Numbered from the stretch's first letter, positions 16,225 to 25,325 are shown. The stretch: 64,000 bases of DNA from Bacillota bacterium (GCA_013178305.1 JABLXB010000006.1:89921-153920); one strand, 5' to 3'. Notes: generated from the sequence alone by a model not told the origin. Program-made: numbers and translations.

Positions 16225-17661
16225 ATGAGACAATCAATGAGACAATCAAAAGGAATTGGCGGCCTTCCCTTCGCTGGTCACGCCGGCCCCTCCGCTGCCC
16301 CGTCGCGGATCGGCCGGCTACTGAGCGGAGCGGACAGGGCCATCATTACCGCGGGTGTCGTGGCGTCACTCGCCCTCTCACCCATGACCTTACCGCGGGT
16401 CGAGGCGGGTTCGTCCATCTCATCCGCTACGCCGGGCTATTCAGCCTCGGTGCGGGCGCCCCTTCCCTACCGGAGTTCCCCGGTCATTTATTCGGGTGTT
16501 ATACGGGGCGGTTACCAGTTCGGAGGCCGGGTCGCGGGGCGACCTGTAGTCTCCACCCCTACGCCGCCCGTGTATCCCGACCCGCAACCCCCTGTCGCCC
16601 CCTCTACGCTGGCGCAGCCAACTTCGTCGCCGGGAGGAGCCGGGGCCGGGACCTCCACTCAGCTGGCAGGCGCGGCGCCGTCTTCAGGCCCGGCGACCGA
16701 GGTCAGCAGGCCGGCTGCAGGGATTGGAGAGGTATTCGCCTATTGCCCCGTCGACTATCCCGGGGATCCGTCCGGGTACGTTTCGCTCAAGGCGCACGCC
16801 TCGAAAGTCCACACGGCAGCGGCTTTCCTTTACGGGATCGACGCGAGCGGCAGGCCATACGGAGAGGATGACCAGAGGCTCTTCGCATTGCAGAAGGCCG
16901 CTGGCTTCAATCTGGTCGCCGTGGTCCACAACTTCAGGAACGGGAACTTCGATCCCGAGGTCGTCCGCCCTTCCCTCGTGACGCTTGAAGGCAGGGCGCG
17001 CGCCGCCGGGGCAATCACGGACCTCGTGTTGTCAAAAGGCTACAGCGGCGTGAACATCGACTTCGAAGGCCTAACCCCCGATCTGAGGACCCCGTTTTCC
17101 CTGTTCATCAAGAACCTCGCGGGGAGGCTTCATCATCACGGGCGCACAGTCAGCATCGCTGTCCCCGCGAAGACGCGCGACATCCCGGGTGATGCCTGGA
17201 GCGGCGCATTCGACTACACCGCGCTGGCGAACGACGCGGATAGGCTCGTCATAATGGCCTACGACCAGCACTGGGTTAACGGGCCGGCGGGGCCGATAGC
17301 ATCCATAGGCTGGGTGGACAAGGTCGCCGCCTACGCGGCGAATGCGGCACCGCCGGAGAAGGTGCTCCTCGGAGTGCCTCAATACGCCTACGACTGGCCC
17401 GACGCCGGCGGGCCGGCGATGTACATCACTACGCCGCGGGCGATGCAGATAGCAGCCGAGACAGGGGCCGAAATACTCTGGGACAACGCCGCCCAGGTCC
17501 CGCACTTCTACTACTGGCGCGGCAGTGAGAAAAGGCACGTCTACATGGAAAACAGCTACAGCCTGGCGTTCAAGCTGAAGGTGGCCAGGTCGCGCGGGCT
17601 GGGCGGCATCGCTATCTGGAGGCTGGGTTACGAGGACCCGCTTATCTGGAGCATGCTGTAG
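16225..17661 (+). CDS. GH18 glycoside hydrolase, spore cortex/peptidoglycan type (SleL/YaaH-like)
   Basis: The 478-residue protein has a signal-anchor-like hydrophobic segment (ITAGVVASLALSP, about residues 43-55), then some 120 residues of low-complexity Pro/Ser/Gly sequence. A C-terminal GH18 barrel follows. The catalytic DxxDxDxE-type motif reads GVNIDFEG, and the barrel ends LGGIAIWRLGYEDP as in SleL, YaaH and YdhD. Those enzymes cleave N-acetylglucosaminyl bonds in spore cortex or cell wall. No LysM domains are present, unlike SleL; the proline-rich region may act as the wall spacer. ATG 16225 has GGAGGG eight bases upstream and was preferred to ATG 16201. Confidence 0.83.
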   Translation: MRQSMRQSKGIGGLPFAGHAGPSAAPSRIGRLLSGADRAIITAGVVASLALSPMTLPRVEAGSSISSATPGYSASVRAPLPYRSSPVIYSGVIRGGYQFGGRVAGRPVVSTPTPPVYPDPQPPVAPSTLAQPTSSPGGAGAGTSTQLAGAAPSSGPATEVSRPAAGIGEVFAYCPVDYPGDPSGYVSLKAHASKVHTAAAFLYGIDASGRPYGEDDQRLFALQKAAGFNLVAVVHNFRNGNFDPEVVRPSLVTLEGRARAAGAITDLVLSKGYSGVNIDFEGLTPDLRTPFSLFIKNLAGRLHHHGRTVSIAVPAKTRDIPGDAWSGAFDYTALANDADRLVIMAYDQHWVNGPAGPIASIGWVDKVAAYAANAAPPEKVLLGVPQYAYDWPDAGGPAMYITTPRAMQIAAETGAEILWDNAAQVPHFYYWRGSEKRHVYMENSYSLAFKLKVARSRGLGGIAIWRLGYEDPLIWSML

Positions 17662-17691
17662 CCTTGCGGTATTGGCGCTTCGTGGGTCCGG

Positions 17692-17731
17692 CGAACAGGT
17701 GTTTGCGCTACGCATGCCCGCGTGGTATAAT
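17692..17731 (+). promoter_or_regulatory. SOS-controlled promoter of lexA
   Basis: CGAACAGGTGTTTG (17692-17705) fits the Gram-positive LexA box CGAACRNRYGTTYG exactly. It overlaps a TTGCGC -35 (17703-17708), which is 17 bases from a perfect TATAAT (17726-17731). Binding would block polymerase, giving the usual autorepression of lexA. Confidence 0.85.
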
Positions 17732-17761
17732 TGGCGCGAAACGAACACGGGGGTGAGGTAG

Positions 17762-18367
17762 TTGGCGGAGGACCTGACTCCACGTCAGACCCAGATACTG
17801 CAGTTTATCAAGCGATGCGTCCAGGAAAAGGGGTATCCCCCGTCCGTCAGGGAAATCTGTCGCGCGGTCGGCCTCAGCTCCACCTCGACCGTCCACGGCC
17901 ACCTCGACAAGATCGAGCAGAAGGGACTCATCAAGAGGGATCCTACGAAACCGAGGACCATCGAGATCACGGGGTCGAAACACCCCGCGAAGCGCCTGGT
18001 TGACGTCCCGCTACTGGGCCGCGTGACCGCAGGCCAGCCGATCCTTGCAGTGCAGAATGTCGAGGACACCTTCCCCCTGCCCACGGACCTGATCGAGAGC
18101 GAAGAGGCCTTCCTGCTGTCTGTGAAGGGGGACAGCATGATAGGCTCGGGGATACTCGACGGTGATCACGTGCTGGTCAGGCCGCAGGACACCGCCGAGA
18201 ACGGGGATATAGTAGTCGCGCTTATCGGCGATGATGCCACCGTGAAGAAGTTCTTTCGCGAGGCCGACCACGTCCGGCTGCAGCCCGATAACCCCGCCAT
18301 GACGCCCATAATCACCCGCGACGTGAGGATAATCGGAAAGGTCATCGGCCTTTTCCGCCGCTATTAG
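17762..18367 (+). CDS. lexA: LexA SOS repressor
   Basis: The 201-residue protein has an N-terminal winged helix ([41 protein letters not shown]) and a C-terminal S24-type autoprotease. The Ala-Gly cleavage site is in RVTAGQP at about residue 90, the catalytic serine is in GDSMIGSG, and the lysine is in DATVKKFF. RecA-stimulated self-cleavage derepresses DNA-damage genes. TTG 17762 follows GTGAGGT. The gene ends within the last four bases of the convergent YnbB-like gene. Confidence 0.96.
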   Translation: MAEDLTPRQTQILQFIKRCVQEKGYPPSVREICRAVGLSSTSTVHGHLDKIEQKGLIKRDPTKPRTIEITGSKHPAKRLVDVPLLGRVTAGQPILAVQNVEDTFPLPTDLIESEEAFLLSVKGDSMIGSGILDGDHVLVRPQDTAENGDIVVALIGDDATVKKFFREADHVRLQPDNPAMTPIITRDVRIIGKVIGLFRRY

Positions 18368-19698
18368 GCTTCTTTGGTCGCGTCAAGCACCGCTCCGGCC
18401 GCCTTCAGGGCGGCTATCATGACGTGCTCCTTCGAGAGTCCACCCTGCAGGTAGGCCCAGTATGGTTCCTCGAACGGCCCGTCGGCGCTCAACTCGATGG
18501 ATGATCCCTGCGTGAACGTACCCGCTGCCATGATCACGTCGTGATCGTAGCCCGGCATCCGCCAGGGTTCCGGTGTGACGTGCGAATCCACTGGCGACCA
18601 TGCCTGAATCGCCCCGCAGAAGGCCGAGAGGCGCTGCGGCGACCCCAGTCTGACCGCCTGCACGAGGTCGTAACGCGGCTCGCGGGCCAGAGGGCTAACC
18701 TGGAAGCCGAGGTTCTCGAACAGGCGAGCGCAGAACACTGCACCCTTGAGCGACTCGCAGACAGTATGGGGCGCGAGGAACAACCCGTGGAAGAATTCCC
18801 TGTTAAGGCCCAGCGTGGCGCCGACCTCGCCGCCCAGGCCGGGGGCGGTCAACCGCGCGGCCGCGGCATCGACGAAAGAGGCTCGACCCGCCACGTAGCC
18901 GCCCGTCCTGGCCAGGCCTCCACCGGGGTTCTTGATCAGCGACCCGGCGACCAGGTCCGCGCCAACCGAGGCCGGTTCCCGCTCCTCGACGAACTCGCCG
19001 TAGCAGTTGTCAACAACCACCGCGCACGATGGGCTGTGTGCCTTCACCTCGCGGGCGATCCTCCCTATCGTTTCCGTGGAGAGCGCGACCCTGTCCGAGT
19101 ATCCCCTCGACTTCTGGATATACACAGTCCGCGTGCCCCGGGACAGCGCCTCGCGCACAGCCTCCCAGGGCCTGTCAAGGCGAGTCAGGTCGAGTTCCCT
19201 GTAGGTTATGCCGTAGTCACGGAGTCCGCCGGTCAGCGCCGGCGCCGCAGTGGGCTTCGCCGGGGCGACGTAACCGCCGTGCGCAGAGCCATCCCGGGTC
19301 CCGTGTATAGTATCGTGCAAAGTCCTGTACACCGGTCCGGTCAGCGACAGGAGCTCGCTACCCGGCACGGCAGCGGCCAGGAGGGCGCATGCCACAGCGT
19401 GTGTACCGGATACGAACTGCAGCCGTACGAGGGCCTTTTCCGCCCCGAACACGAGGGCGTAGACGCGGTCCAGGGCCTCCCTGCCGGCGTCGCCGTAGCC
19501 GTAACCCGTGCTCGGGCAGAGGTTCGTCTCCGACACTCTGGTATCCCTGAATGCCTCCAGTACCCTCCTGGTATTACCCAGGGCCGTGGCATCCAGCCTG
19601 CCACATAGCGGCTCTACGTAATCAAGGGCCTCTCGCGCCGCGGAGCGGACCTCATCACGAAGGCCCAGCCTCTCGAGCGCCGCAATCATGAGTTCCAT
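18364..19698 (-). CDS. PLP enzyme of the aluminium-resistance / YnbB (methionine gamma-lyase-like) family
   Basis: This 444-residue fold-type I PLP enzyme has [36 protein letters not shown] and the Schiff-base lysine in [13 protein letters not shown]. Its relatives are annotated as aluminium resistance protein or methionine gamma-lyase-like, and their physiological reaction is unsettled. The gene regularly sits beside hflX and lexA in Firmicutes, as here. ATG 19698 lies inside the 3' end of hflX (44-base overlap). TTG 19707 is an alternative start. Confidence 0.87.
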   Translation of the reverse strand: MELMIAALERLGLRDEVRSAAREALDYVEPLCGRLDATALGNTRRVLEAFRDTRVSETNLCPSTGYGYGDAGREALDRVYALVFGAEKALVRLQFVSGTHAVACALLAAAVPGSELLSLTGPVYRTLHDTIHGTRDGSAHGGYVAPAKPTAAPALTGGLRDYGITYRELDLTRLDRPWEAVREALSRGTRTVYIQKSRGYSDRVALSTETIGRIAREVKAHSPSCAVVVDNCYGEFVEEREPASVGADLVAGSLIKNPGGGLARTGGYVAGRASFVDAAAARLTAPGLGGEVGATLGLNREFFHGLFLAPHTVCESLKGAVFCARLFENLGFQVSPLAREPRYDLVQAVRLGSPQRLSAFCGAIQAWSPVDSHVTPEPWRMPGYDHDVIMAAGTFTQGSSIELSADGPFEEPYWAYLQGGLSKEHVMIAALKAAGAVLDATKEA

Positions 19699-20905
19699 CC
19701 TGCTCAATCCTGCTCCGTATCCTCCTCGACCATACGCGGGGCAACACCGCGCGAACTCTGATACCGTCGGCCAGGTAGTCAATTTCGGAGATCTTGCCGT
19801 TGGAGTGAATGAGCGACATGAGCGCCTGCATCGAATACGGGATCAGCAACTCCTCTTCCTGTCTGTCGACGCCGAGCCGCTCGTCTACGGCAGCCAGGAG
19901 CGAATCGAGGCCGGCCCCCGTGAGGGCTGATATCCGGACGGCGGGAGCGTATTGCTCGAGCACCGCGTCCGGGACGGGCCGCAGGTCGCACTTGTTGAAC
20001 ACCGTGACTACCGGCCGGTCGCCGGCCCCCAGCGATCTCAGGAGACCGGAAACGACCTCCATCTGCTGGGGATAGGCCGCGCTGCTGGCGTCAACGACGT
20101 GCACGAGAACGTCCGCCTCGAGGACCTCCTCCAGCGTCGCACGGAAAGCGGCCACGAGTTCGTGCGGAAGGTCCCTGATGAAGCCCACCGTGTCGATGAG
20201 CAGGGCGTCCTGTCCCGAAGGCAAGGCCACGCGCCTGACGGTCGGGTCGAGCGTGGCGAACAGCCTGTCCTCGGCGAGCACGCCCGCCCCCGTCAACGAG
20301 TTCAGGAGCGTCGACTTTCCCGAGTTGGTGTAGCCCACCAGGGCAATCACGGGGCACGGGACGGCCCTCCGCCTTGACCGCTGGATCTCGCGCCTCTCAC
20401 CTATGGCGTCGATCTCCTTGCGGAGGTCCCTTATCCGTCTCCTCATCCGGCGCCTGTCCACTTCCAGTTTGGTCTCGCCGGGACCGCGGGTTCCGATCCC
20501 TCCCCCCAACCTGGACAAGACCTTGCCACGTCCCGTCAACCGCGGCAGCGCGTACAGCATCTGCGCGAGTTCCACCTGGAGTTTGCCTTCCCCGGTCCTC
20601 GCGCGAGCCGCGAAGATGTCGAGTATCAGCTGGGTCCTGTCCACGGGGCGGGCATTCGTAGCGCGCTCGATGTTACGGATCTGAACGGGAGTCAGGTCCG
20701 AATTGAAGACGAGCACGGCGGCGCCGAGTTCCGACATGGCCACCCTGATCTCCTCGATCTTGCCCTTCCCGACGAAGAAGCCGGGATCGGGTGATTCCCT
20801 TACCTGCAAGAGGTGGCCGCGGACCTCCAGGCCGGCGGTATCGGCCAGCCTCACCATTTCCTCGGCCCGCTCCTCGCGGTCAGCCAGCGGCACCATCGGG
20901 CTCAC
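19655..20905 (-). CDS. hflX: Ribosome-associated GTPase HflX
   Basis: The 416-residue GTPase has the HflX N-terminal domain (SPDPGFFVGKGKIEEI, VFNSDLTPVQIRNIE, RTQLILDIFAARARTGEGKLQVELAQ), the glycine-rich SRLGGGIGTRGPGETKLE hinge, and a G domain with GYTNSGKST, DTVGF and NKCD. It splits or rescues stalled ribosomes. GTG 20905 is the first standard start, but the reading frame stays open to 20950. The added residues (DTAGALLVSVV) look like genuine family sequence, so a non-standard start further upstream is possible. Confidence 0.93.
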   Translation of the reverse strand: MSPMVPLADREERAEEMVRLADTAGLEVRGHLLQVRESPDPGFFVGKGKIEEIRVAMSELGAAVLVFNSDLTPVQIRNIERATNARPVDRTQLILDIFAARARTGEGKLQVELAQMLYALPRLTGRGKVLSRLGGGIGTRGPGETKLEVDRRRMRRRIRDLRKEIDAIGERREIQRSRRRAVPCPVIALVGYTNSGKSTLLNSLTGAGVLAEDRLFATLDPTVRRVALPSGQDALLIDTVGFIRDLPHELVAAFRATLEEVLEADVLVHVVDASSAAYPQQMEVVSGLLRSLGAGDRPVVTVFNKCDLRPVPDAVLEQYAPAVRISALTGAGLDSLLAAVDERLGVDRQEEELLIPYSMQALMSLIHSNGKISEIDYLADGIRVRAVLPRVWSRRIRSRIEQDGTHDCGAREAGPS

Positions 20906-21036
20906 GACTGAGACCAGTAGCGCTCCGGCGGTGTCTGTAACGACGACTCCTCACCCCTCTGAGAGCCCCGCGGCGCGAGAGCGACCGCGGCAGCCCTGCA
21001 AGGACAAATTATACCATATCGCGACCGCGGCCGGAG

Positions 21037-21675
21037 TCACTCCGCTTCCCCAAAACCCCAGTAACGTGAGTTGAAGAAGCCCTCCAGTACCCACACGAAC
21101 ACCGCGCCCAACACCGCGCCGGCGGTCCTGGCGAGGTCGACGGCGAATGCCAGCATCAGGATCCCCGACGACGCCAGGACCGTCTCCACAAGTCCGAGGC
21201 GGCGCGCGAAGGGCGCCGAAGACGGGCCCAGCGTCCTGTAGTCGATTGCATCGTCCAGGCCCTGGACGGCTGCCATGCAAAGGCCGCAAACCGCGGTGAC
21301 CCTGAACCCGCAGCCCGCCAGCGATATGAGGAGCGCCAGCGCCGACTCCTGCCAACCTGTGAGGCCCGACGGATAGTGGTCCCGCCCCGCGCCCCAGGCC
21401 ATCCCAAGGGCGTAGGAGCACAGGAACAGCCCCGCCGCGGTCTCGGGAGCGAACAATGCCCCGCAGACTAATGCCAGCATGGCGTACGGTAGCGAGGCAG
21501 CCCCGAGATTGCCCGCCAGGTTTGACTTGTCGCTGGCAGGCCTTGCCACGCCTGCTCCCCCGTCGAGCCAGTCATCCATGATCTTGACGGCCAGGCCTAC
21601 GAAGGCGGAGCAGAGGAAGAACCGCAAAATATTCAGGACTAATCCGCCCGATACGGCGCGCGCTATGCCGCTCAT
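21037..21675 (-). CDS. Hypothetical polytopic membrane protein
   Basis: The 212-residue protein has about five hydrophobic segments with small residues throughout and an early KIMDDWLDGG pair of acidic residues. The later YALGMAWGAGRDH and VQGLDDAIDYRT loops also carry Asp pairs. The Asp-rich pattern faintly recalls prenyltransferase-type membrane enzymes, but the spacing is not convincing and no function is assigned. ATG 21675 follows GGGAGGATGCACG. It lies between the small membrane protein gene and hflX on the same strand. Confidence 0.65.
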   Translation of the reverse strand: MSGIARAVSGGLVLNILRFFLCSAFVGLAVKIMDDWLDGGAGVARPASDKSNLAGNLGAASLPYAMLALVCGALFAPETAAGLFLCSYALGMAWGAGRDHYPSGLTGWQESALALLISLAGCGFRVTAVCGLCMAAVQGLDDAIDYRTLGPSSAPFARRLGLVETVLASSGILMLAFAVDLARTAGAVLGAVFVWVLEGFFNSRYWGFGEAE

Positions 21676-21713
21676 CGTGCATCCTCCCACAGCCGCCCAC
21701 TGCGGCGCGGCCA

Positions 21714-21989
21714 CTAGGAGGATATGTCCGGGGCCCGTGGTCGAGACTGGATGGGACGGCGAGTATCGAACGCGTCAGGAGCCGGGAGCACGCCAGGCGA
21801 ACACAAGGGGCACCACCCCGAACGGAGCGCTGCCTCCCTTGCGACGATCAGGGCCTCAGCCCGGCCGCATCGGGTGCCGTGGCGTAATCCCGCGCGCCGC
21901 CCCGCGGCGAACGCCACGGCCGCGAGGAGAGCCGCCGCGCTCGCGAGCAACAGCCATGCCTGCCAGGAGAATGGCGATCCCGGAACCAA
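21714..21989 (-). CDS. Small single-pass membrane protein of unknown function
   Basis: The 91-residue protein has one strong transmembrane helix (WQAWLLLASAAALLAAVAF, residues 9-27) followed by basic GRRAGLRHG, so the N terminus is probably outside. A WCPLC pair lies near residue 60. TTG 21989 has GAGGAGG nine bases upstream, which is the main reason to accept it. No family was recognised. It lies between the GTPase gene and the polytopic membrane protein in one direction. Confidence 0.55.
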   Translation of the reverse strand: MVPGSPFSWQAWLLLASAAALLAAVAFAAGRRAGLRHGTRCGRAEALIVAREAALRSGWCPLCSPGVLPAPDAFDTRRPIQSRPRAPDISS

Positions 21990-22056
21990 GGCTCAACGCC
22001 TCCTCGGATGACTTCACTCCGGAAGGCACAGTCTACCGCGCCTCCAGCAAGGGCGG

Positions 22057-22662
22057 TCAGACGTGCTGTACTATGAATGCCTTCACCTGCCGGAAGCCGG
22101 TACCTCGCGCGGCCGACGTGGGAATGACCACGCACGCCGGAAACATCCGCCTTATGTAGGCGAGACCGGCCTCGGACCCGTAAAGGTCCATCTTGTTCGC
22201 CAGCACCGCGTAGCCGAGCTTGGTCCTGGAGAATGCCGCTATCTGCAGGTCGACGTCGCCCAGGGCCTCCGGAGCGCCCGGTTGGGTGGCCTTCGAGGCG
22301 TCGACGACGTGCAGGACGACGTCGCTGGAACGGAGCCTTTTCAGGGCCTGGGCCATTGCAGATCTGGCAGCGGGGTCGGGGTGGATGCCCTCGGATATGC
22401 CCGGCGTATCGGTGAGGTAGAAATCCCTTATCCCCTTGCCGACTCTGATGCGAAGCACTGCGGGACGCACTTCCATCGTGGTGTGGGGCGTTGGCTCGAC
22501 GAGACCGCTGCGCGCGGTCTCGAATGAGCAGGAAAGCTCGTAAGTCCCCCCTCGCGGCGCCGGCGCGAACTGCAGGACCCTGGCGCCTATGTACTCCGCG
22601 AAGTTTATGAGGAACAACGTCTTACCGGCGTTGGGTTTCCCGATTATGATGCAGTCCCTCAA
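22057..22662 (-). CDS. TRAFAC-class GTPase next to spoVK
   Basis: The 201-residue protein is a compact G domain: P-loop GKPNAGKT at about residue 8, a T in the switch region, DTPGISEG for G3, NKMD for G4, and PTSAARGTG for G5. It is not Era, Der or Obg by its other segments, and I know no assigned function. It starts 41 bases inside the 3' end of spoVK, so translation is probably coupled and a sporulation link is plausible. Confidence 0.8.
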   Translation of the reverse strand: MRDCIIIGKPNAGKTLFLINFAEYIGARVLQFAPAPRGGTYELSCSFETARSGLVEPTPHTTMEVRPAVLRIRVGKGIRDFYLTDTPGISEGIHPDPAARSAMAQALKRLRSSDVVLHVVDASKATQPGAPEALGDVDLQIAAFSRTKLGYAVLANKMDLYGSEAGLAYIRRMFPACVVIPTSAARGTGFRQVKAFIVQHV

Positions 22663-23596
22663 GTCCGGCGGCCTCCCCGATTTCTTCCTCAGCGATAGTC
22701 ATCAGCGCATCGCGCTCGAATATCTCCCGCTCGACCACCCTTACCGCCTGCCTGCGGATCGCCCGCTCGATCAGGTTCCTGACGAGCCGCGCGTTGGAGG
22801 GAACGGATTCGGCGGCAGTCAGGCGTGCGAGGTGCTCCGCGAGCGCGCCCTTCGCTTCGGGAGTGAGCGTGTACTGGCGCGTCCTGAGCATTACACCCGC
22901 GATATCCAGGAGCTCGTCAACGCTGTAATCCGGAAACGCCAGGTGGAGCGGGAACCTCGATCTGAGCCCGGGGTTGGTCCAGAGGAACCGTTCCATCTCG
23001 TCCGGGTACCCGGCCAGGACCAGAACAAAATCGCCCTTGTGGTCCTCCATGGCCTTGACGAGCGTATCGATGGCTTCTTTGCCGAAATCCTTCTCCCCGC
23101 CCCGCGCGAGCGAATACGCCTCGTCGATGAACAGCATCCCGCCCAGCGCCCTCTTGACCTGCTCCCTGGTCCTCTGCGCAGTATGGCCTATGTACTCCCC
23201 CACCAGGTCCGCCCTTTCGACCTCAATCAGGTGGCCCTTCTCAAGCGCGCCCGCGTCCCTCAGGATCCTCCCAAGTATCCGCGCTACAGTCGTCTTGCCG
23301 GTACCCGGATTGCCGGTGAATATCATGTGGAGTACGGTGGGCTCCGTGGCGAGACCCACCCTCTGCCGGCGCCGCTGAACCTCCACGAAGGCGTGGGTCT
23401 CCCTGACCAGCGCTTTGACCTCCGTGAGGCCGACAAGGGAATGTAGCTCCTCCAGCGGGTCCTGCTGCATGGAAGGTGGGGTCTTTGCGGGCGCCGGGGG
23501 GCTGGAGCCGTGCTCGCGGAGCATCCTGAAAACCTCGGGCGCGCCGACCTTGCCATCCTCGAAGAGGCGCACGATCTCGTCGTAGGTTCTCAACAC
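22622..23596 (-). CDS. spoVK: Stage V sporulation protein K (AAA+ ATPase)
   Basis: The 324-residue AAA+ protein of the SpoVK/CbbX type has a LVGLTEVKALVRE arm, Walker A TGNPGTGKTT at about residue 94, Walker B GGMLFIDEAYSLA, sensor region VLAGYPDEMERFL, and an SRFPLHLAFPDY arginine-finger segment. In Bacillus, spoVK is made in the mother cell and needed for spore maturation. GTG 23596 follows GGGGGAAG. A sporulation-type promoter candidate lies 28-63 bases upstream. The gene overlaps the downstream GTPase gene. Confidence 0.93.
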   Translation of the reverse strand: MLRTYDEIVRLFEDGKVGAPEVFRMLREHGSSPPAPAKTPPSMQQDPLEELHSLVGLTEVKALVRETHAFVEVQRRRQRVGLATEPTVLHMIFTGNPGTGKTTVARILGRILRDAGALEKGHLIEVERADLVGEYIGHTAQRTREQVKRALGGMLFIDEAYSLARGGEKDFGKEAIDTLVKAMEDHKGDFVLVLAGYPDEMERFLWTNPGLRSRFPLHLAFPDYSVDELLDIAGVMLRTRQYTLTPEAKGALAEHLARLTAAESVPSNARLVRNLIERAIRRQAVRVVEREIFERDALMTIAEEEIGEAAGLEGLHHNRETQRR

Positions 23597-23623
23597 CGGC
23601 TTCCCCCTATCCCCCGCCGTCTA

Positions 23624-23659
23624 TAAGCTATGCGCCGCCGGCCTCCCGTGACAGAATGG
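23624..23659 (-). promoter_or_regulatory. Candidate sigma-K/sigma-E type promoter of spoVK; also copy A of a 36-bp repeat
   Basis: On the minus strand GTCAC is followed after 15 bases by CATAGCTTA, matching the AC-N15/17-CATAnnnTA form of mother-cell sigma-K promoters. It ends 28 bases before the spoVK start. The same 36 bases recur with 7 mismatches in direct orientation at 40586-40621. Whether it is a promoter, a boundary repeat or both cannot be decided by eye. Confidence 0.5.
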
Positions 23660-23722
23660 TGAATCAGCATAGTGACAACACGACCTGCTGCGGTGTCATA
23701 CCCAAGGAACCAGACCCCGATA

Positions 23723-23779
23723 GAGAGGATGGCCAAGGGGAACCGCGAAAGAACGCTACCGGCGGAGTTCCATCCTCTC
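23723..23779. terminator. Long inverted repeat downstream of the desulfidase gene
   Basis: GAGAGGATGG (23723-23732) is the exact reverse complement of 23770-23779, and the interior can add a GGAACCGC/GCGGaGTTCC stem. A GGATCTGCAGATCC palindrome follows at 23782-23795. The position, just after the end of the minus-strand desulfidase gene, suggests a terminator or mRNA 3' structure. No T-run is visible. Confidence 0.45.
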
Positions 23780-23805
23780 CAGGATCTGCAGATCCAAGCC
23801 CACCA

Positions 23806-25140
23806 TCATCCCTCGATCCGGGCTCCTCGGACCCCGACTATCAGTGGATCAACCTGGTTCAGAACTGGACTGAAAGACCCAATCGTGCATAAGGTCTCTC
23901 CGAGGGAGCAGCCGACAATACCGGCCTCACCGTGCGAGAAAACCCCGCTCACCGCCATCTGCCCTGCCAGGGCGCCCTCGGCAGCCCCGGCTGCGCATTT
24001 GAGGGCGCAACTGGCCTTGGCGCCATCACATAGCATCCCATAGAGGTTCCCTATCACCGTTTGAGCTGCTCCCTCCACCTGTTTCTTGTGACCTCCCATT
24101 AGCCAGCAGACCGAAGCAGCCACTCCGGCCCCTGCGCTTACCGCTCCACACAGTGCAGATATATTTCCAGTAAAAGCCTTAACATAGAGATTTGTAGCGT
24201 GTGCCAGCAACAGAGACTTAACCTCTTTGATTGGCCCGGCGTTGACGGCTCTTGCCGCCAGAAGGACGGGAATACTAATCGATATGCCCTGGTTGCCGCT
24301 TCCACAGGATGTAAGCACCGGCCATATAACGCCCGCCATTCGTGCGCAAACCGCTGCGGCCACCCACAATCGAGCCTTTGTGATGAGACTACGCCCAACC
24401 TCATCCTTTGCGGGGGCACAGGTAAGGATGTTCGAAAGAGCATGGGGAAAGTCCGGTAGCGAGACAGAACATCCTCCATGTAAGGACTGCTCCGCCAGCG
24501 ATAACGCCGACAAAGCACCTTCTTGCAGGTACTGGATTTCGTCCACGTCCGCGGACATGATCATGTCAAGCAGAAAACCGTAGGAGAATTGCTTGACGGA
24601 TTCCATGGAAGACCATCTACTTGGTGCCGGGTCTCCTTTGTCCATGCCTTCTGGGGGCACAGGCTGCTCGACGACGACCTGTCCGTCTACCATCATCCTG
24701 GTAATACGTGTGTGATTGCCCTCTATAGTCACTTCTGCTGTTCTGGTTGCCCCCACCACTCTTGCCAGGCAATACACGCCCGTATAACGGAGACTGCAGC
24801 TCGCCTTCACGCTGTTGCTGTCCAGGAGCCGGTGCGCCTCCCGCACAGTACGTGGATCAACACCACTTAGGGCTTCTAGACCCATCTCAGGCCTACCCAC
24901 GACAGCTCCAAGGGCCGCCGCGATTTCCGGACCTTTCCGGTCGGTGCCCGGAAGACCGACAGCCAGGCAATTCTTCATTACTCCAGGGCTTACGGTTACC
25001 TCCACGCGGGCGGGGGATTCGCTAATCAGGCTTTTCGATTTGGCCGCCGCGAAGGCTATCATGGCTGGCTCCGTACAAACCGTCGCCTTCTCAGCCCCTT
25101 GCCGTACCAACGCCAACAGAAGGCTTGCTTCCTCCGTCAT
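23806..25140 (-). CDS. L-cysteine desulfidase family protein (CdsB/CyuA, UPF0597)
   Basis: The 444-residue protein matches the iron-sulfur L-cysteine desulfidase family. It has KNCLAVGLPGTDRKGPEIAAALGA near residue 55, then TSCGSGNQGISISIPV, and a C-terminal CDGAKASCALKCAAGA cluster whose cysteines, with the SCGSG cysteine, should hold the [4Fe-4S] cluster. The reaction is cysteine to pyruvate, ammonia and sulfide. ATG 25140 follows AAGGGGGAG; a longer frame to 25326 would cross the promoter. A sigma-54 promoter lies 51-67 bases upstream and a divergent sigma-54 activator is adjacent, so induction is probably strict. Confidence 0.87.
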   Translation of the reverse strand: MTEEASLLLALVRQGAEKATVCTEPAMIAFAAAKSKSLISESPARVEVTVSPGVMKNCLAVGLPGTDRKGPEIAAALGAVVGRPEMGLEALSGVDPRTVREAHRLLDSNSVKASCSLRYTGVYCLARVVGATRTAEVTIEGNHTRITRMMVDGQVVVEQPVPPEGMDKGDPAPSRWSSMESVKQFSYGFLLDMIMSADVDEIQYLQEGALSALSLAEQSLHGGCSVSLPDFPHALSNILTCAPAKDEVGRSLITKARLWVAAAVCARMAGVIWPVLTSCGSGNQGISISIPVLLAARAVNAGPIKEVKSLLLAHATNLYVKAFTGNISALCGAVSAGAGVAASVCWLMGGHKKQVEGAAQTVIGNLYGMLCDGAKASCALKCAAGAAEGALAGQMAVSGVFSHGEAGIVGCSLGETLCTIGSFSPVLNQVDPLIVGVRGARIEG

Positions 25141-25190
25141 TGGAGCACTCCCCCTTGCAGTATCCTCAGTGCATGCGTTCAACCCCCTGA

Positions 25191-25207
25191 AGCAAGATCC
25201 GTACCAA
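25191..25207 (-). promoter_or_regulatory. Sigma-54 (-24/-12) promoter of the cysteine desulfidase gene
   Basis: On the minus strand TTGGTACGGATCTTGCT has GG and GC exactly ten bases apart and differs little from the consensus TGGCACG-N4-TTGC. It directs transcription into the desulfidase gene and needs an activator of the kind encoded divergently at 25399. Confidence 0.8.
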
Positions 25208-25260
25208 TCTGCCCGGGTAGGAGAACACGTGCATAGCAGTGGCCTTCGCCGGGCGTCTGT

Positions 25261-25325
25261 TGTCGCAGAATGAGAATATCCCACTTTGACACGACACTTC
25301 AGCAGGGGAATCGCATGTCGCGACA
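25261..25325. promoter_or_regulatory. Candidate enhancer sites for the sigma-54 activator
   Basis: TGTCG (25261-25265) and CGACA (25292-25296) form a spaced inverted pair, and TGTCGCGACA (25316-25325) is a perfect palindrome of the same half-site. They lie 54-134 bases upstream of the sigma-54 promoter, a normal distance for bacterial enhancer-binding proteins. Confidence 0.5.
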
